From DAHVFK01 sp035310985 (lineage in GTDB: Bacteria; Pseudomonadota; Gammaproteobacteria; Burkholderiales; SG8-39), in the NCBI GenBank assembly GCA_035310985.1, contig DATGDH010000054.1, positions 1 to 32,954 of the forward strand: a stretch of 32,954 nt of DNA, in the 5' to 3' direction. The notes under the pieces were generated by a model. The model did not search any database. It saw only the letters and a list, made by a program, of their open reading frames with translations, and had not been told where the DNA came from. The position numbers and the translations under genes are program-made. Shown piece after piece: positions 15,080-22,525 of the stretch; within the stretch, counting starts at the first letter, position 1, and each line of letters starts with the position of its first letter.

Positions 15080-17381
15080 GACACTGATCGGCAAGCGCAT
15101 ACCCAAGCTCGACGCGCCGGACAAGGCGATCGGCAAGACGCGCTACATCCACGACCTCGAGGTGCCGGGCGCGCTGCATGCGAAGATCCTGCGCTCGAGC
15201 GAAGTGCACGCCAGGATCCTGTCGATCGACACTTCTGCGGCGAAGCGCCTGCCCGGCGTGCATGCGGTCATTACGGCGGCCGACGTCCCCTGGCAGCGCC
15301 CGATCGGAGTCGCCAAGGACCACCTGCCGCTCAAGACGGACCGCGTGCGCAGCCTGCGCGACGAGGTGGCGGCGGTGGCGGCCGACAGCGAGGAGATCGC
15401 GCAGGCCGCGCTCGCGCTGATCAAGGTGCGCTACGAGCCGCTGCCGCTGCTCGCCAGCACCGACGACGCGCTGGCGCCCGGGGCGCCGCTGCTGCACGAA
15501 GGCCGGGAGCGCAACATCGCGATGACCTTCGATTATGCGCAGGGCGACGTGGCGCGGGGCGAAGCCGAATCCGACGTGGTCGTGGAGGACGTGTTCCGGC
15601 TGCACTACGTCACGCACTGCTGCATGGGCGTCTCGGGCGTGATCGCCGAGTTCGATCCGGGCGGCGGCCTGCTCCTGTACTCGAACACGCAGGTCCCGTT
15701 CCTGCACAAGCGCGAGTTCGCCGAGATGCTCGGCATCGACCCGGCGCGCATCCGCATCATCCAGCCGCCGATCGGCGGCGGCTTCGGCTCCAAGCTCGAC
15801 ATCTATCCCTTCGAGCCGATCGCCATCTTCCTCGCGAAGATCACCGGGCGGCCGGTGAAGCTCTTGTTCACGCGCGAGGAGGAGTTCCTCGCCTCGCCGA
15901 CGCGCCAGCCGGTGCTGCTGAAGCTGCGCTCGGGCTGCCGCAGGGACGGCACGCTCAGCTTCCGGACGGTGGAGACGGTGCACGACAACGGCGCCTACAC
16001 GTCCTGGGGCGCCACCACGCCGTTCGTGATGATGCAGACGATTTCGTCGCTGTACCGCGTGCCCCACTGCAAGTACCACACCTCGGCGGTATACACGAAC
16101 AATCCCTACGCCGGCTCGTTCCGCGGCTACGGCAATCTGCAGGCGACCTTCGCCGTCGAGGCGCACATGGACAAGCTCGCGGAGGCCGTGGGCATGGACG
16201 GCCTCGCCTTCCGCCTGAAGAACGCGCAGGATCCCGGCGAGATCACGCCGCAGGGCATGCACTTCAAGACCTGCGGCTTCAAGCAATGCCTTACCACCGC
16301 GGCCGAGCGCAGCGGCTTCCTCGAGAAGCAGGCCGCGAACCGCGCGCGCTGGCGCGATCCGGGCCCGGTCAAGCGCGGCATCGGCATGGCCTCGATGCTG
16401 CACGTGGGCGGGGGCGCCAAGATCTACCCTTCGGATGGCTGCGGCACGATCCTCAAGATCGACGATTTCGCGCACGTCACGCTGATGACCGGCGCGTCCG
16501 AGATCGGGCAAGGCTCGGAGACCGTGCTGGCGCAGCTCGTGTGCGAGGAGCTCGGGCTGCCGCTGTCCGCGGTGAGCGTGGTCAACAACGACACCGACAT
16601 CACGCCCTGGGACGTGGGGGTGCACGCGTCGCGCACCACTTTCATCGCCGGAAACTCGGCGATCGGCGCCGCGCGCAAGGCAAAGTCCAAGATCCTCGCC
16701 GCCGCGGCGGCGAGGACCGGCGTGCCGGCCGATGCGCTCGCGCTGCGCGAGGGCTGCATCGTCGACGCGGGCGGCAAGAAGCTTTTCGAGCTCGGCAAGT
16801 TCCTGCGCGGCCTGCACTTCTCGGACCGCGCGGAGCTGGTGATGACCAGCTTCTACTACGAGCCGCCGAGCAAGCACCAGGACAAGGAGTTCCGCGGCGA
16901 CGTGTCGGCGGCCTACGCGTGGGCGACGCAGGTCTGCGAGGTCGAGGTCGACACGGCGACGGGCATCGTGCGCCTGCTAAAGGTCACCGGTGCGCACGAC
17001 GTCGGGCGCGTGCTGAACCGGCTGGGCATCGAAGGTCAGATCGAGGGGGGCATCGTCATGGGCATGGGCTACGCCCTCACCGAGAGCCTCGTGGTCGAGA
17101 ACGGCGCGGTGCGCAACCCGAACTTCCGGGACTACAAGCTCGTCACGGCGCCGGAGATCCCGGAGATGGACATCTCGTTCATCGAGACCATGGATGGCGA
17201 GGGCCCGCAAGGCGCGAAGGGCGTGGGCGAGGCGCCGGCCATCTGCATAGCGGCGGCGCTGGCGAACGCGATCTACAACGCGACCGGCACGCGCCTGTAC
17301 GCGCTGCCTTTCACGCCAGAGAACGTGTACCGCGCGCTGCATGGCGCTGCGCAGGCGCCCGCGTGGGGCAAGGCGGCGTGA
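15072..17381 (+). CDS. Molybdenum hydroxylase, large Mo-cofactor subunit (CoxL/XdhC-domain type)
   Basis: 769 residues, xanthine oxidase family. The N-terminal aldehyde-oxidase hammerhead (about 1-130) is followed by the Mo-binding domains with IGGGFGSKLDIYPFE, SFRGYGNLQATFAVEAH, SEIGQGSETVLAQ and KGVGEAPA with the base-catalytic E720. The active-site loop reads PYAGSFRGYG, so the AYxCSFR Cys of aerobic CO dehydrogenase is absent. The family hydroxylates C-H bonds of heteroaromatics, aldehydes or aromatic acyl-CoAs using water. In this operon a CoA-bound or free aromatic/heterocyclic acid is plausible. No XdhC/CoxI maturation gene is visible nearby. Confidence 0.92.
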   Translation: MSETLIGKRIPKLDAPDKAIGKTRYIHDLEVPGALHAKILRSSEVHARILSIDTSAAKRLPGVHAVITAADVPWQRPIGVAKDHLPLKTDRVRSLRDEVAAVAADSEEIAQAALALIKVRYEPLPLLASTDDALAPGAPLLHEGRERNIAMTFDYAQGDVARGEAESDVVVEDVFRLHYVTHCCMGVSGVIAEFDPGGGLLLYSNTQVPFLHKREFAEMLGIDPARIRIIQPPIGGGFGSKLDIYPFEPIAIFLAKITGRPVKLLFTREEEFLASPTRQPVLLKLRSGCRRDGTLSFRTVETVHDNGAYTSWGATTPFVMMQTISSLYRVPHCKYHTSAVYTNNPYAGSFRGYGNLQATFAVEAHMDKLAEAVGMDGLAFRLKNAQDPGEITPQGMHFKTCGFKQCLTTAAERSGFLEKQAANRARWRDPGPVKRGIGMASMLHVGGGAKIYPSDGCGTILKIDDFAHVTLMTGASEIGQGSETVLAQLVCEELGLPLSAVSVVNNDTDITPWDVGVHASRTTFIAGNSAIGAARKAKSKILAAAAARTGVPADALALREGCIVDAGGKKLFELGKFLRGLHFSDRAELVMTSFYYEPPSKHQDKEFRGDVSAAYAWATQVCEVEVDTATGIVRLLKVTGAHDVGRVLNRLGIEGQIEGGIVMGMGYALTESLVVENGAVRNPNFRDYKLVTAPEIPEMDISFIETMDGEGPQGAKGVGEAPAICIAAALANAIYNATGTRLYALPFTPENVYRALHGAAQAPAWGKAA

Positions 17382-18583
17382 AGCGTCGCACCGTCCTGAG
17401 CCTCGAGCAGGCGCTGTCGCTGCCGTACGCGACGCTGCGCTTCGTGCAGCTCGGCTGGCGCGTGATCCGTATCGAGGCGCTCGGCGGGGGCAAGGGCCTG
17501 CCGGGAGACCCCAACCGCTACATCGGCGCGCGCACCGATCCGAAAATGAGGGACGACGACCGGCGCACCTACTTCGTCGCGCCGAACGTCGGCAAGGAGG
17601 CGATCGCGCTCAACCTGAAGTGCGCCGAGGGGCGCGAGGCGCTCAGGCGGCTGGTGCGCGGCCTGGACGCCGACGTGTTCTGCTGCAACACGGTCCCGGA
17701 GCGCTACCGGCCGCTCGGCATCGACTTCGCGACGCTCTCCGCGGTCAAGCCCGACCTCATCTGGGCGGGCATCTCGGCGCTCGGCCCCGAGTATCCCGAC
17801 GTGCCGGGCTACGATCCGGTGGTGCAGGCGATGGCCGGCTATGTCGAGCTGACCGGCGACCCGCGCGGCACGCCCGTGCTGTGCGGCGTGCCGGTGATCG
17901 ATCTCAAGGCGGGCGACGAGGTGTACGCGAACGTGCTGCTCGCCCTGGCCGAGCGGGCCGAATCCGGTCGCGGGCGCGAGATCCACGTTTCCATGCTGCA
18001 GGCGGCTGCGTCCTGGCTGATCACCACGCTGCCGCTCATCGATTTCGACTGCGAGCCCTGGGAGATCACGCGCGCCGGCAACGAGCACCGCAAGTTCGTG
18101 CCGACGAACGTCTACCCGACGCGCGACGGGTTCCTGTACATGGCGATCGGCAGCGACGTGCAGTGGCGCCGCCTCACCGCGCTGCCGCACTTCGCCTCGC
18201 TCGCGAGCGAGCAGCGCCTCACCAACGAGGGCCGCATCCGCGACCGCGAGCATCTGCAGCGCGATATCTCCGCGCTGACCGCGGCCATGCGCACCGAGGA
18301 GGTGATCGCCGACCTGCTCGCCGCCACCATCCCGCACGCGCGCATCAACGGCGTCGCCGCGGTGCGCGAGCTCGAGGCGCTGCGCAGCCGGCTCACCGCG
18401 ACCACGACGCCCGAAGGAAAGCGCGTGCGCATGCAGCCGATGGCGGTGGACCTGGCGGGCGCGGCGCGCGAGTTCTCCTTCCCGCCCAAGTACGGCGAGC
18501 ACACCCGGCCCGTGCTGCGCGAAGCGGGCTTCTCGGAGGCCGAATGCCGCTCGCTCGCAGCGGCCGGGGCGATCCCGGATTGA
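17378..18583 (+). CDS. Class III CoA-transferase (CaiB/BaiF/formyl-CoA transferase family)
   Basis: 401 residues from a GTG start that overlaps the Mo-subunit stop as GTGA. The N-terminus keeps LPYATLRFVQLGWRVIRIE (the family's GPYAT...LGAxVIKVE) but begins without the common GVRVLDL block. The catalytic Asp lies in GVPVIDLKAGDE. ISALGPEYPDVPGYDPVVQAMAGY is typical. It moves CoA between acids, for example to a substrate acid from succinyl-CoA or a product CoA ester. Because the operon also has an ATP-dependent ligase, two activation steps or a CoA-recycling step are likely. BbsEF-type members act on arylsuccinates; that link is only suggestive here. Confidence 0.88.
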   Translation: MKRRTVLSLEQALSLPYATLRFVQLGWRVIRIEALGGGKGLPGDPNRYIGARTDPKMRDDDRRTYFVAPNVGKEAIALNLKCAEGREALRRLVRGLDADVFCCNTVPERYRPLGIDFATLSAVKPDLIWAGISALGPEYPDVPGYDPVVQAMAGYVELTGDPRGTPVLCGVPVIDLKAGDEVYANVLLALAERAESGRGREIHVSMLQAAASWLITTLPLIDFDCEPWEITRAGNEHRKFVPTNVYPTRDGFLYMAIGSDVQWRRLTALPHFASLASEQRLTNEGRIRDREHLQRDISALTAAMRTEEVIADLLAATIPHARINGVAAVRELEALRSRLTATTTPEGKRVRMQPMAVDLAGAAREFSFPPKYGEHTRPVLREAGFSEAECRSLAAAGAIPD

Positions 18584-19704
18584 GCCTCTGGTCGAGCGGA
18601 TTCCGCCCGTTCTTCCTGCTGGCGCCGGCCTACGGCGCCTCGAGCCTCGCGCTGTGGTTCGTCGCGCGCGACACCGGCTGGCCGGCGTACGCGGCGGTCC
18701 CGCTGTGGCACGGCCACGAGATGCTGTTCGGCTTCGCCGCGGGGCTAGTGTGCGGCGTGCTCCTCACGGCGCTGCCGAGCTGGACCGGCGCGGCCGAGGT
18801 GCGCGGGGCGCCGCTCGCCGCGCTCGCCGCGCTGTGGCTCGCGGGCCGCGTGGCGATGCACGCCTCCGGATGGCTGCCGCGCCCTCTCGTCGTCGCGCTC
18901 GACTGCGCGCTGCTGCCGACGCTCGCGGTCATGCTCTTCCTCACCATCGGGCCCGCGCGCAGGCGGCTGTTCTGGTGGACGCTGCCGCCGCTCGCCGCGT
19001 TCGCCGCGGCGAACCTGGTGTTCCACTTGTGGAATGCGCAATGGGGGCTGCTGCTCGGCGTGCACGCGCTCGCGTTCCTGGTCACGCTGTACGGCGGGCT
19101 GTTCATCCCTGCATTCACGCGCCGCTACCTCCAGGCGCGCGGCGAGCGCCCGGCGGCGATCCTGATGCCGCTCGAGTACGCGACCGCGGCGGCCATGGTG
19201 GCTTTCGCGGCGGCAGACCTGCTCGGCGCGCCCGCGGCCTGGATGGCCGCCGCGGCGCTCGTCGCCGCGGCCGTGCACGGCCTGCGTTTTGCGCGCTGGC
19301 GCGGCTGGCGCACGTGCGGTGAGCCGCTCCTCTGGTGCATCCACCTCGGCTACGCCTGGCTGATCGCCGCCATACTGCTGCGCGCGGCGGCTGCATTCAC
19401 GCCGCGCGTGCCGCGCGATGCCTGGATCCACGCGTTCACGCTCGGAGCCTACGGCATGCTCAAGATCGGGCTCATGCCGCGCGTCGTGCTGCGCCACACC
19501 GGGCGGGCGCCCGTCGCTCCGCCGGCGATGCGCGCCGGCTTCGTCATGGTGCTCGGCGCGGCGCTGCTGCGCGTCGCGTATTCGCTGCACGGCCCGGGCG
19601 ATTGGGCGCTCGGCGCCTCGGCGCTGCTGTGGGGCTCGGCGCTCCTGGTCTTCCTTTGGCTGTACGCGCCGATGCTGCTGCGGCCGAGCCTGCCGCGCCG
19701 CTAA
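18544..19704 (+). CDS. nnrS: NnrS family heme/copper-type membrane protein
   Basis: 386 residues, about 12 hydrophobic segments. Family signatures are SGFRPFFLLAP at the N-terminus, PLWHGHEMLFGFAAG (conserved His), GGLFIPAFTRRYLQ and HAFTLGAYGMLKIGLMPRVVLRHTGR. NnrS proteins accompany denitrification and protect against nitric oxide; the molecular role is still unclear. The start is uncertain. ATG 18544 follows GGAGG with a short 4-nt spacer and overlaps the CoA-transferase by 40 bp. TTG 18580 would give a 4-bp TTGA overlap and a start at SLWSSGFRPF. Finding it inside a catabolic operon between the CoA-transferase and meaB is unusual. Confidence 0.88.
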   Translation: MPLARSGRGDPGLSLWSSGFRPFFLLAPAYGASSLALWFVARDTGWPAYAAVPLWHGHEMLFGFAAGLVCGVLLTALPSWTGAAEVRGAPLAALAALWLAGRVAMHASGWLPRPLVVALDCALLPTLAVMLFLTIGPARRRLFWWTLPPLAAFAAANLVFHLWNAQWGLLLGVHALAFLVTLYGGLFIPAFTRRYLQARGERPAAILMPLEYATAAAMVAFAAADLLGAPAAWMAAAALVAAAVHGLRFARWRGWRTCGEPLLWCIHLGYAWLIAAILLRAAAAFTPRVPRDAWIHAFTLGAYGMLKIGLMPRVVLRHTGRAPVAPPAMRAGFVMVLGAALLRVAYSLHGPGDWALGASALLWGSALLVFLWLYAPMLLRPSLPRR

Positions 19705-19713
19705 GGGGAACGC

Positions 19714-20961
19714 ATGCTGCGACCGCTCCCTGCCGCCTGGGCCGAACGCATCGCCGCACGCGACCGCGGCGCGATCGCGCGCGCGATCTCCGCGATCGAG
19801 AACGAGACCGCCGACGCGCCGTCGCTGCGCGCCGCGCTCGCGGGGCGCCTCGGCCACGCGCGCATTCTCGGGGTGACCGGTCCGCCCGGCGCGGGCAAGT
19901 CCACGCTAGTGAATGCGCTGATCGGCGCGTTCCTCGCGCGAGGCCGCTCGGTCGCCGTGCTCGCCGTCGATCCCTCCAGCCCGGTGAGCGGCGGCGCCGT
20001 GCTCGGCGACCGGCTGCGCATGCGCGAGCACGACGCCGACGAGCGCGTCTATATCCGCTCGGCCGCGGCGCGCGGGCATCTCGGCGGACTGACGCGCACT
20101 GCGCGCGCGATCGTCGACGTCCTGGACGCGGCGCGCTTCGACGTGGTGATCGTCGAGACCGTCGGCGCGGGACAGTCGGAAGTCGAAATCGCCGGCATCG
20201 CCGAGACGAGCGTCGTGGTCTGCCCGGCGGACTTCGGCGACGACGTGCAGGCGATCAAGGCGGGCGTGCTCGAGATCGCGCATATCTTCGTGGTGAACAA
20301 GTCCGACATGCCCTTCGCCGGCCGCGCGGAGCAGGCGCTGCTCGGCATGCTCGAGCTCGGCCGCCGCGCTGCGTGGACGCCGCCGGTCGTGCGCACGGTC
20401 GCGACCACGGGGGAGGGCGTGCCGCGGCTCCTCGCGGAGATCGAGCGCCACCAGGCCTCGCTCGGGCCGCGCGCGGCGCGCGGCGCAGAAGAAACCGCGC
20501 GTGGGTCGGGCGAGCGCCCGCGCTACCTGAAGCTGCGCGCGGACACGCTGATGGGAATGTTCCGCCGCCTGCCGCAGCCGGTCCGCGCCGCGGCGCTCGC
20601 GGCGCTCGCCGACTCGGCCTACGAGCACGGCGGGGACTCGGCGCGCCGCTATGCCCGGAGCGGCTCGGCGACCCCTGAGGCGCTGCTCGAGACGATCGAG
20701 CGGACCGCTGCGGAGCTGGGCTGGGGCGAATGGCGCTTCGGCGCGCGCGATGCGGCGCGCCTGGCGCTTGAGGTGACCGGCAGCCCTTTCGCACAGGGGC
20801 ACGGCCCCTCCTCCGACGCCGTCTGTGCGCCGATCGCCGGCATGCTGCGCGCGGTGGCGGAGCTCACCTTGGGCGGCCCCTGCGATGCGCGCGAGACCGC
20901 GTGCAGCGCGTGCGGTGCGCCGGCCTGCCGTTTCGAAGCCATCCTGAGGAGCAAGCCATGA
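19714..20961 (+). CDS. meaB: MeaB-type G-protein chaperone fused to a C-terminal V4R domain
   Basis: 415 residues; ordinary MeaB/ArgK is about 330. Residues 1-265 are the GTPase: Walker A GVTGPPGAGKST (53-64), the switch region VDPSSPVSGGAVLGDRLRM, VETVGAGQSEVEIA and NKSD (195-198). MeaB loads and guards adenosylcobalamin in acyl-CoA mutases, here surely the mutase encoded upstream. Residues about 270-415 do not belong to MeaB and look like a V4R domain: DTLMGMFRRL, EVTGSPFAQGHG, AVCAPIAGMLRAVAE and the Cys-rich ETACSACGAPACRFEA, resembling the zinc-binding end of XylR/DmpR/MopR sensor domains. It may couple mutase maturation to a small hydrophobic ligand. Start after AAGGGGA. Domain identification is by eye. 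Confidence 0.85.
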   Translation: MLRPLPAAWAERIAARDRGAIARAISAIENETADAPSLRAALAGRLGHARILGVTGPPGAGKSTLVNALIGAFLARGRSVAVLAVDPSSPVSGGAVLGDRLRMREHDADERVYIRSAAARGHLGGLTRTARAIVDVLDAARFDVVIVETVGAGQSEVEIAGIAETSVVVCPADFGDDVQAIKAGVLEIAHIFVVNKSDMPFAGRAEQALLGMLELGRRAAWTPPVVRTVATTGEGVPRLLAEIERHQASLGPRAARGAEETARGSGERPRYLKLRADTLMGMFRRLPQPVRAAALAALADSAYEHGGDSARRYARSGSATPEALLETIERTAAELGWGEWRFGARDAARLALEVTGSPFAQGHGPSSDAVCAPIAGMLRAVAELTLGGPCDARETACSACGAPACRFEAILRSKP

Positions 20962-21824
20962 CCCGACCTTCCTTCCGCAGCCTGCTCGCCGGCGAGGGTC
21001 CGCTCATCCTTCCCGGGGCGCACGACGCGCTCGCCGCGAGGCTCATCGAGCGCGCCGGCTTCAAGGGCTACTTCATCGGCGGCTTCGGCGTCGTCGGCGC
21101 ACGCTTCGGCGTGCCCGACATCGGCCTCAAGGGGCTGGGCGACATCTCGCAGGCGGTGCGCGACATCCGCGCGGCTTGCGACCTGCCGGTGCTGGTCGAC
21201 GCGGACGACGGCTACGGCGACGTGAAGAATGTGGTGCACACCGTGCATACTTACGAGCGCATGGGGGTCGGGGCGCTCTTCCTCGAGGATCAGCGCTGGC
21301 CGAAGCGCTGCGGGCATCTGGAAGGCAAGAGCGTCGTGCCGACCGAAGAGCACGAGGCGAAGATCCGCGCCGCCGCGGCGGAGCGCATGCATCCCGAGAC
21401 GTTCCTCATCGCGCGCACCGACGCGCGCGCCGTGACGGGTCTGGACGACGCGATGCGGCGCGCCGAGCGCTATCTGCGCGCGGGCGCGGACTGCATCTTC
21501 ATCGAGGCGCTGCGCAGCGTCGAGGAGCTGGAGCGCGTCGGGCGCGCGTTCGACCTGCTGGTTGCGAATCCGCTCGCGGGCGGCGTCTCGCCGATCCTGC
21601 GGCCCGAGGAGTATTTCCGCCTCGGGTTCAAGATCCTGCCCTACGGCATCGACCTCATCCTGCGCGTGACGCGCGCCATGCAGTCGGCGCTGGAGGACAT
21701 GCGCGCGGGCCGCTTCGAGTCGCCGGCCGGGGGTACGAGCCTGCAGGAATACCTGTCGGTGGTGGGATTCGACGCGTGGACGCGGATCGAAGGCTACCGC
21801 GCCGCGGAGCCCAGCCCGAGGTAG
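20958..21824 (+). CDS. Isocitrate lyase / PEP mutase superfamily lyase
   Basis: 288 residues, alpha/beta barrel. Mg-binding segment LVDADDGYGD (D81, D83, D84), LEDQRWPKRCGHLEGK with C118 in the catalytic KRCGH loop, and FLIARTDAR. The Cys in the loop marks true C-C lyases (isocitrate, 2-methylisocitrate, 2,3-dimethylmalate lyases) rather than PEP mutase. Length and style fit the 290-residue branch, not long ICL. It would split a 2-hydroxy di- or tricarboxylate into pyruvate, succinate or glyoxylate plus a second acid, possibly the last step of the pathway. ATGA overlap with meaB-V4R. Its last 31 bp overlap the end of livF on the other strand. Confidence 0.88.
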   Translation: MTRPSFRSLLAGEGPLILPGAHDALAARLIERAGFKGYFIGGFGVVGARFGVPDIGLKGLGDISQAVRDIRAACDLPVLVDADDGYGDVKNVVHTVHTYERMGVGALFLEDQRWPKRCGHLEGKSVVPTEEHEAKIRAAAAERMHPETFLIARTDARAVTGLDDAMRRAERYLRAGADCIFIEALRSVEELERVGRAFDLLVANPLAGGVSPILRPEEYFRLGFKILPYGIDLILRVTRAMQSALEDMRAGRFESPAGGTSLQEYLSVVGFDAWTRIEGYRAAEPSPR

Positions 21825-22525
21825 GTCTCGATGACGCGCGGATGGCCCGCCAGCTCGGCGGCCGGCCCCTCCAGGACGATGCTGCCGAGCTCGAGCACGT
21901 AGGCGTAGTCCGCCACCTGGAGCGCGGCGCGCGCGTTCTGCTCGACGAGCAGCATCGACACCCCGGTACGCTTCAGATCCGCGATGATGCGGAACGTGTC
22001 GCGCACCACGCGCGGCGCGAGTCCGAGGCTCGGCTCGTCGAGCAGCAGCAACCGCGGGCGCCCCATCAGCGCGCGTCCGAGCGCGAGCATCTGGCGCTCG
22101 CCGCCCGAGAGCGTGCCGGCGAGCTGGCCGGCGCGCTCCTCGAGGCGGGGAAAGCGCGCGTACGCCTGCGCGAGGTCCGCGGCCAGCGCGCTCGCCCCCT
22201 CTCGGCGGCGATGGAAGGCGCCGAGCAGCAGGTTGTCGCGCACGCTGAGCTCGCCGAACAGCTCGCGCCGCTCCGGCACGAGGCACATGCCGCGCGCCAC
22301 GCGCTCCTCGGCGGGGGCGCCCTGCAGCGGCGCGCCGTCGTAGCGCAGCGCGCCCTGCGCGGGCAGCAGGCCCATGACCGCGCCGAGCAGCGTGCTCTTG
22401 CCGGCGCCGTTCGGTCCGATCACGGTGACGATCGCCCCCTGCGCGACGCGCAGGCTCGCGCGGTGCAGGGCCTCGATCTTGCCGTAGGCGACCGACAGAC
22501 CCTCGATGTCCAGCGCGGCCGTCAA
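21794..22525 (-). CDS. livF: Branched-chain/aromatic acid ABC transporter ATPase LivF
   Basis: 243 residues. Walker A GPNGAGKST, LSGGERQMLALGRAL signature, LLLLDEPSLGLAP Walker B and a C-terminal ETYLGLG typical of LivF. It drives the importer made by LivK/LivH/LivM. The start is taken as the TTG at 22525, which overlaps the livMG stop as TTGA (MTAALDIEGLSVAYGK). No in-frame ATG or GTG lies near the family N-terminus. Last gene of the transporter operon. Confidence 0.95.
   Translation of the reverse strand: MTAALDIEGLSVAYGKIEALHRASLRVAQGAIVTVIGPNGAGKSTLLGAVMGLLPAQGALRYDGAPLQGAPAEERVARGMCLVPERRELFGELSVRDNLLLGAFHRRREGASALAADLAQAYARFPRLEERAGQLAGTLSGGERQMLALGRALMGRPRLLLLDEPSLGLAPRVVRDTFRIIADLKRTGVSMLLVEQNARAALQVADYAYVLELGSIVLEGPAAELAGHPRVIETYLGLGSAAR

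Noticed and set aside
15072..17381. Aerobic CO dehydrogenase large subunit
   Set aside because: The active-site loop reads PYAGSFRGYG, so the Cys that binds copper in form I CO dehydrogenase is absent, and no coxDEFG genes are present.
20958..21824. Phosphoenolpyruvate mutase / phosphonate gene
   Set aside because: The loop has the KRCGH Cys of C-C lyases, and no phosphonate genes lie nearby.
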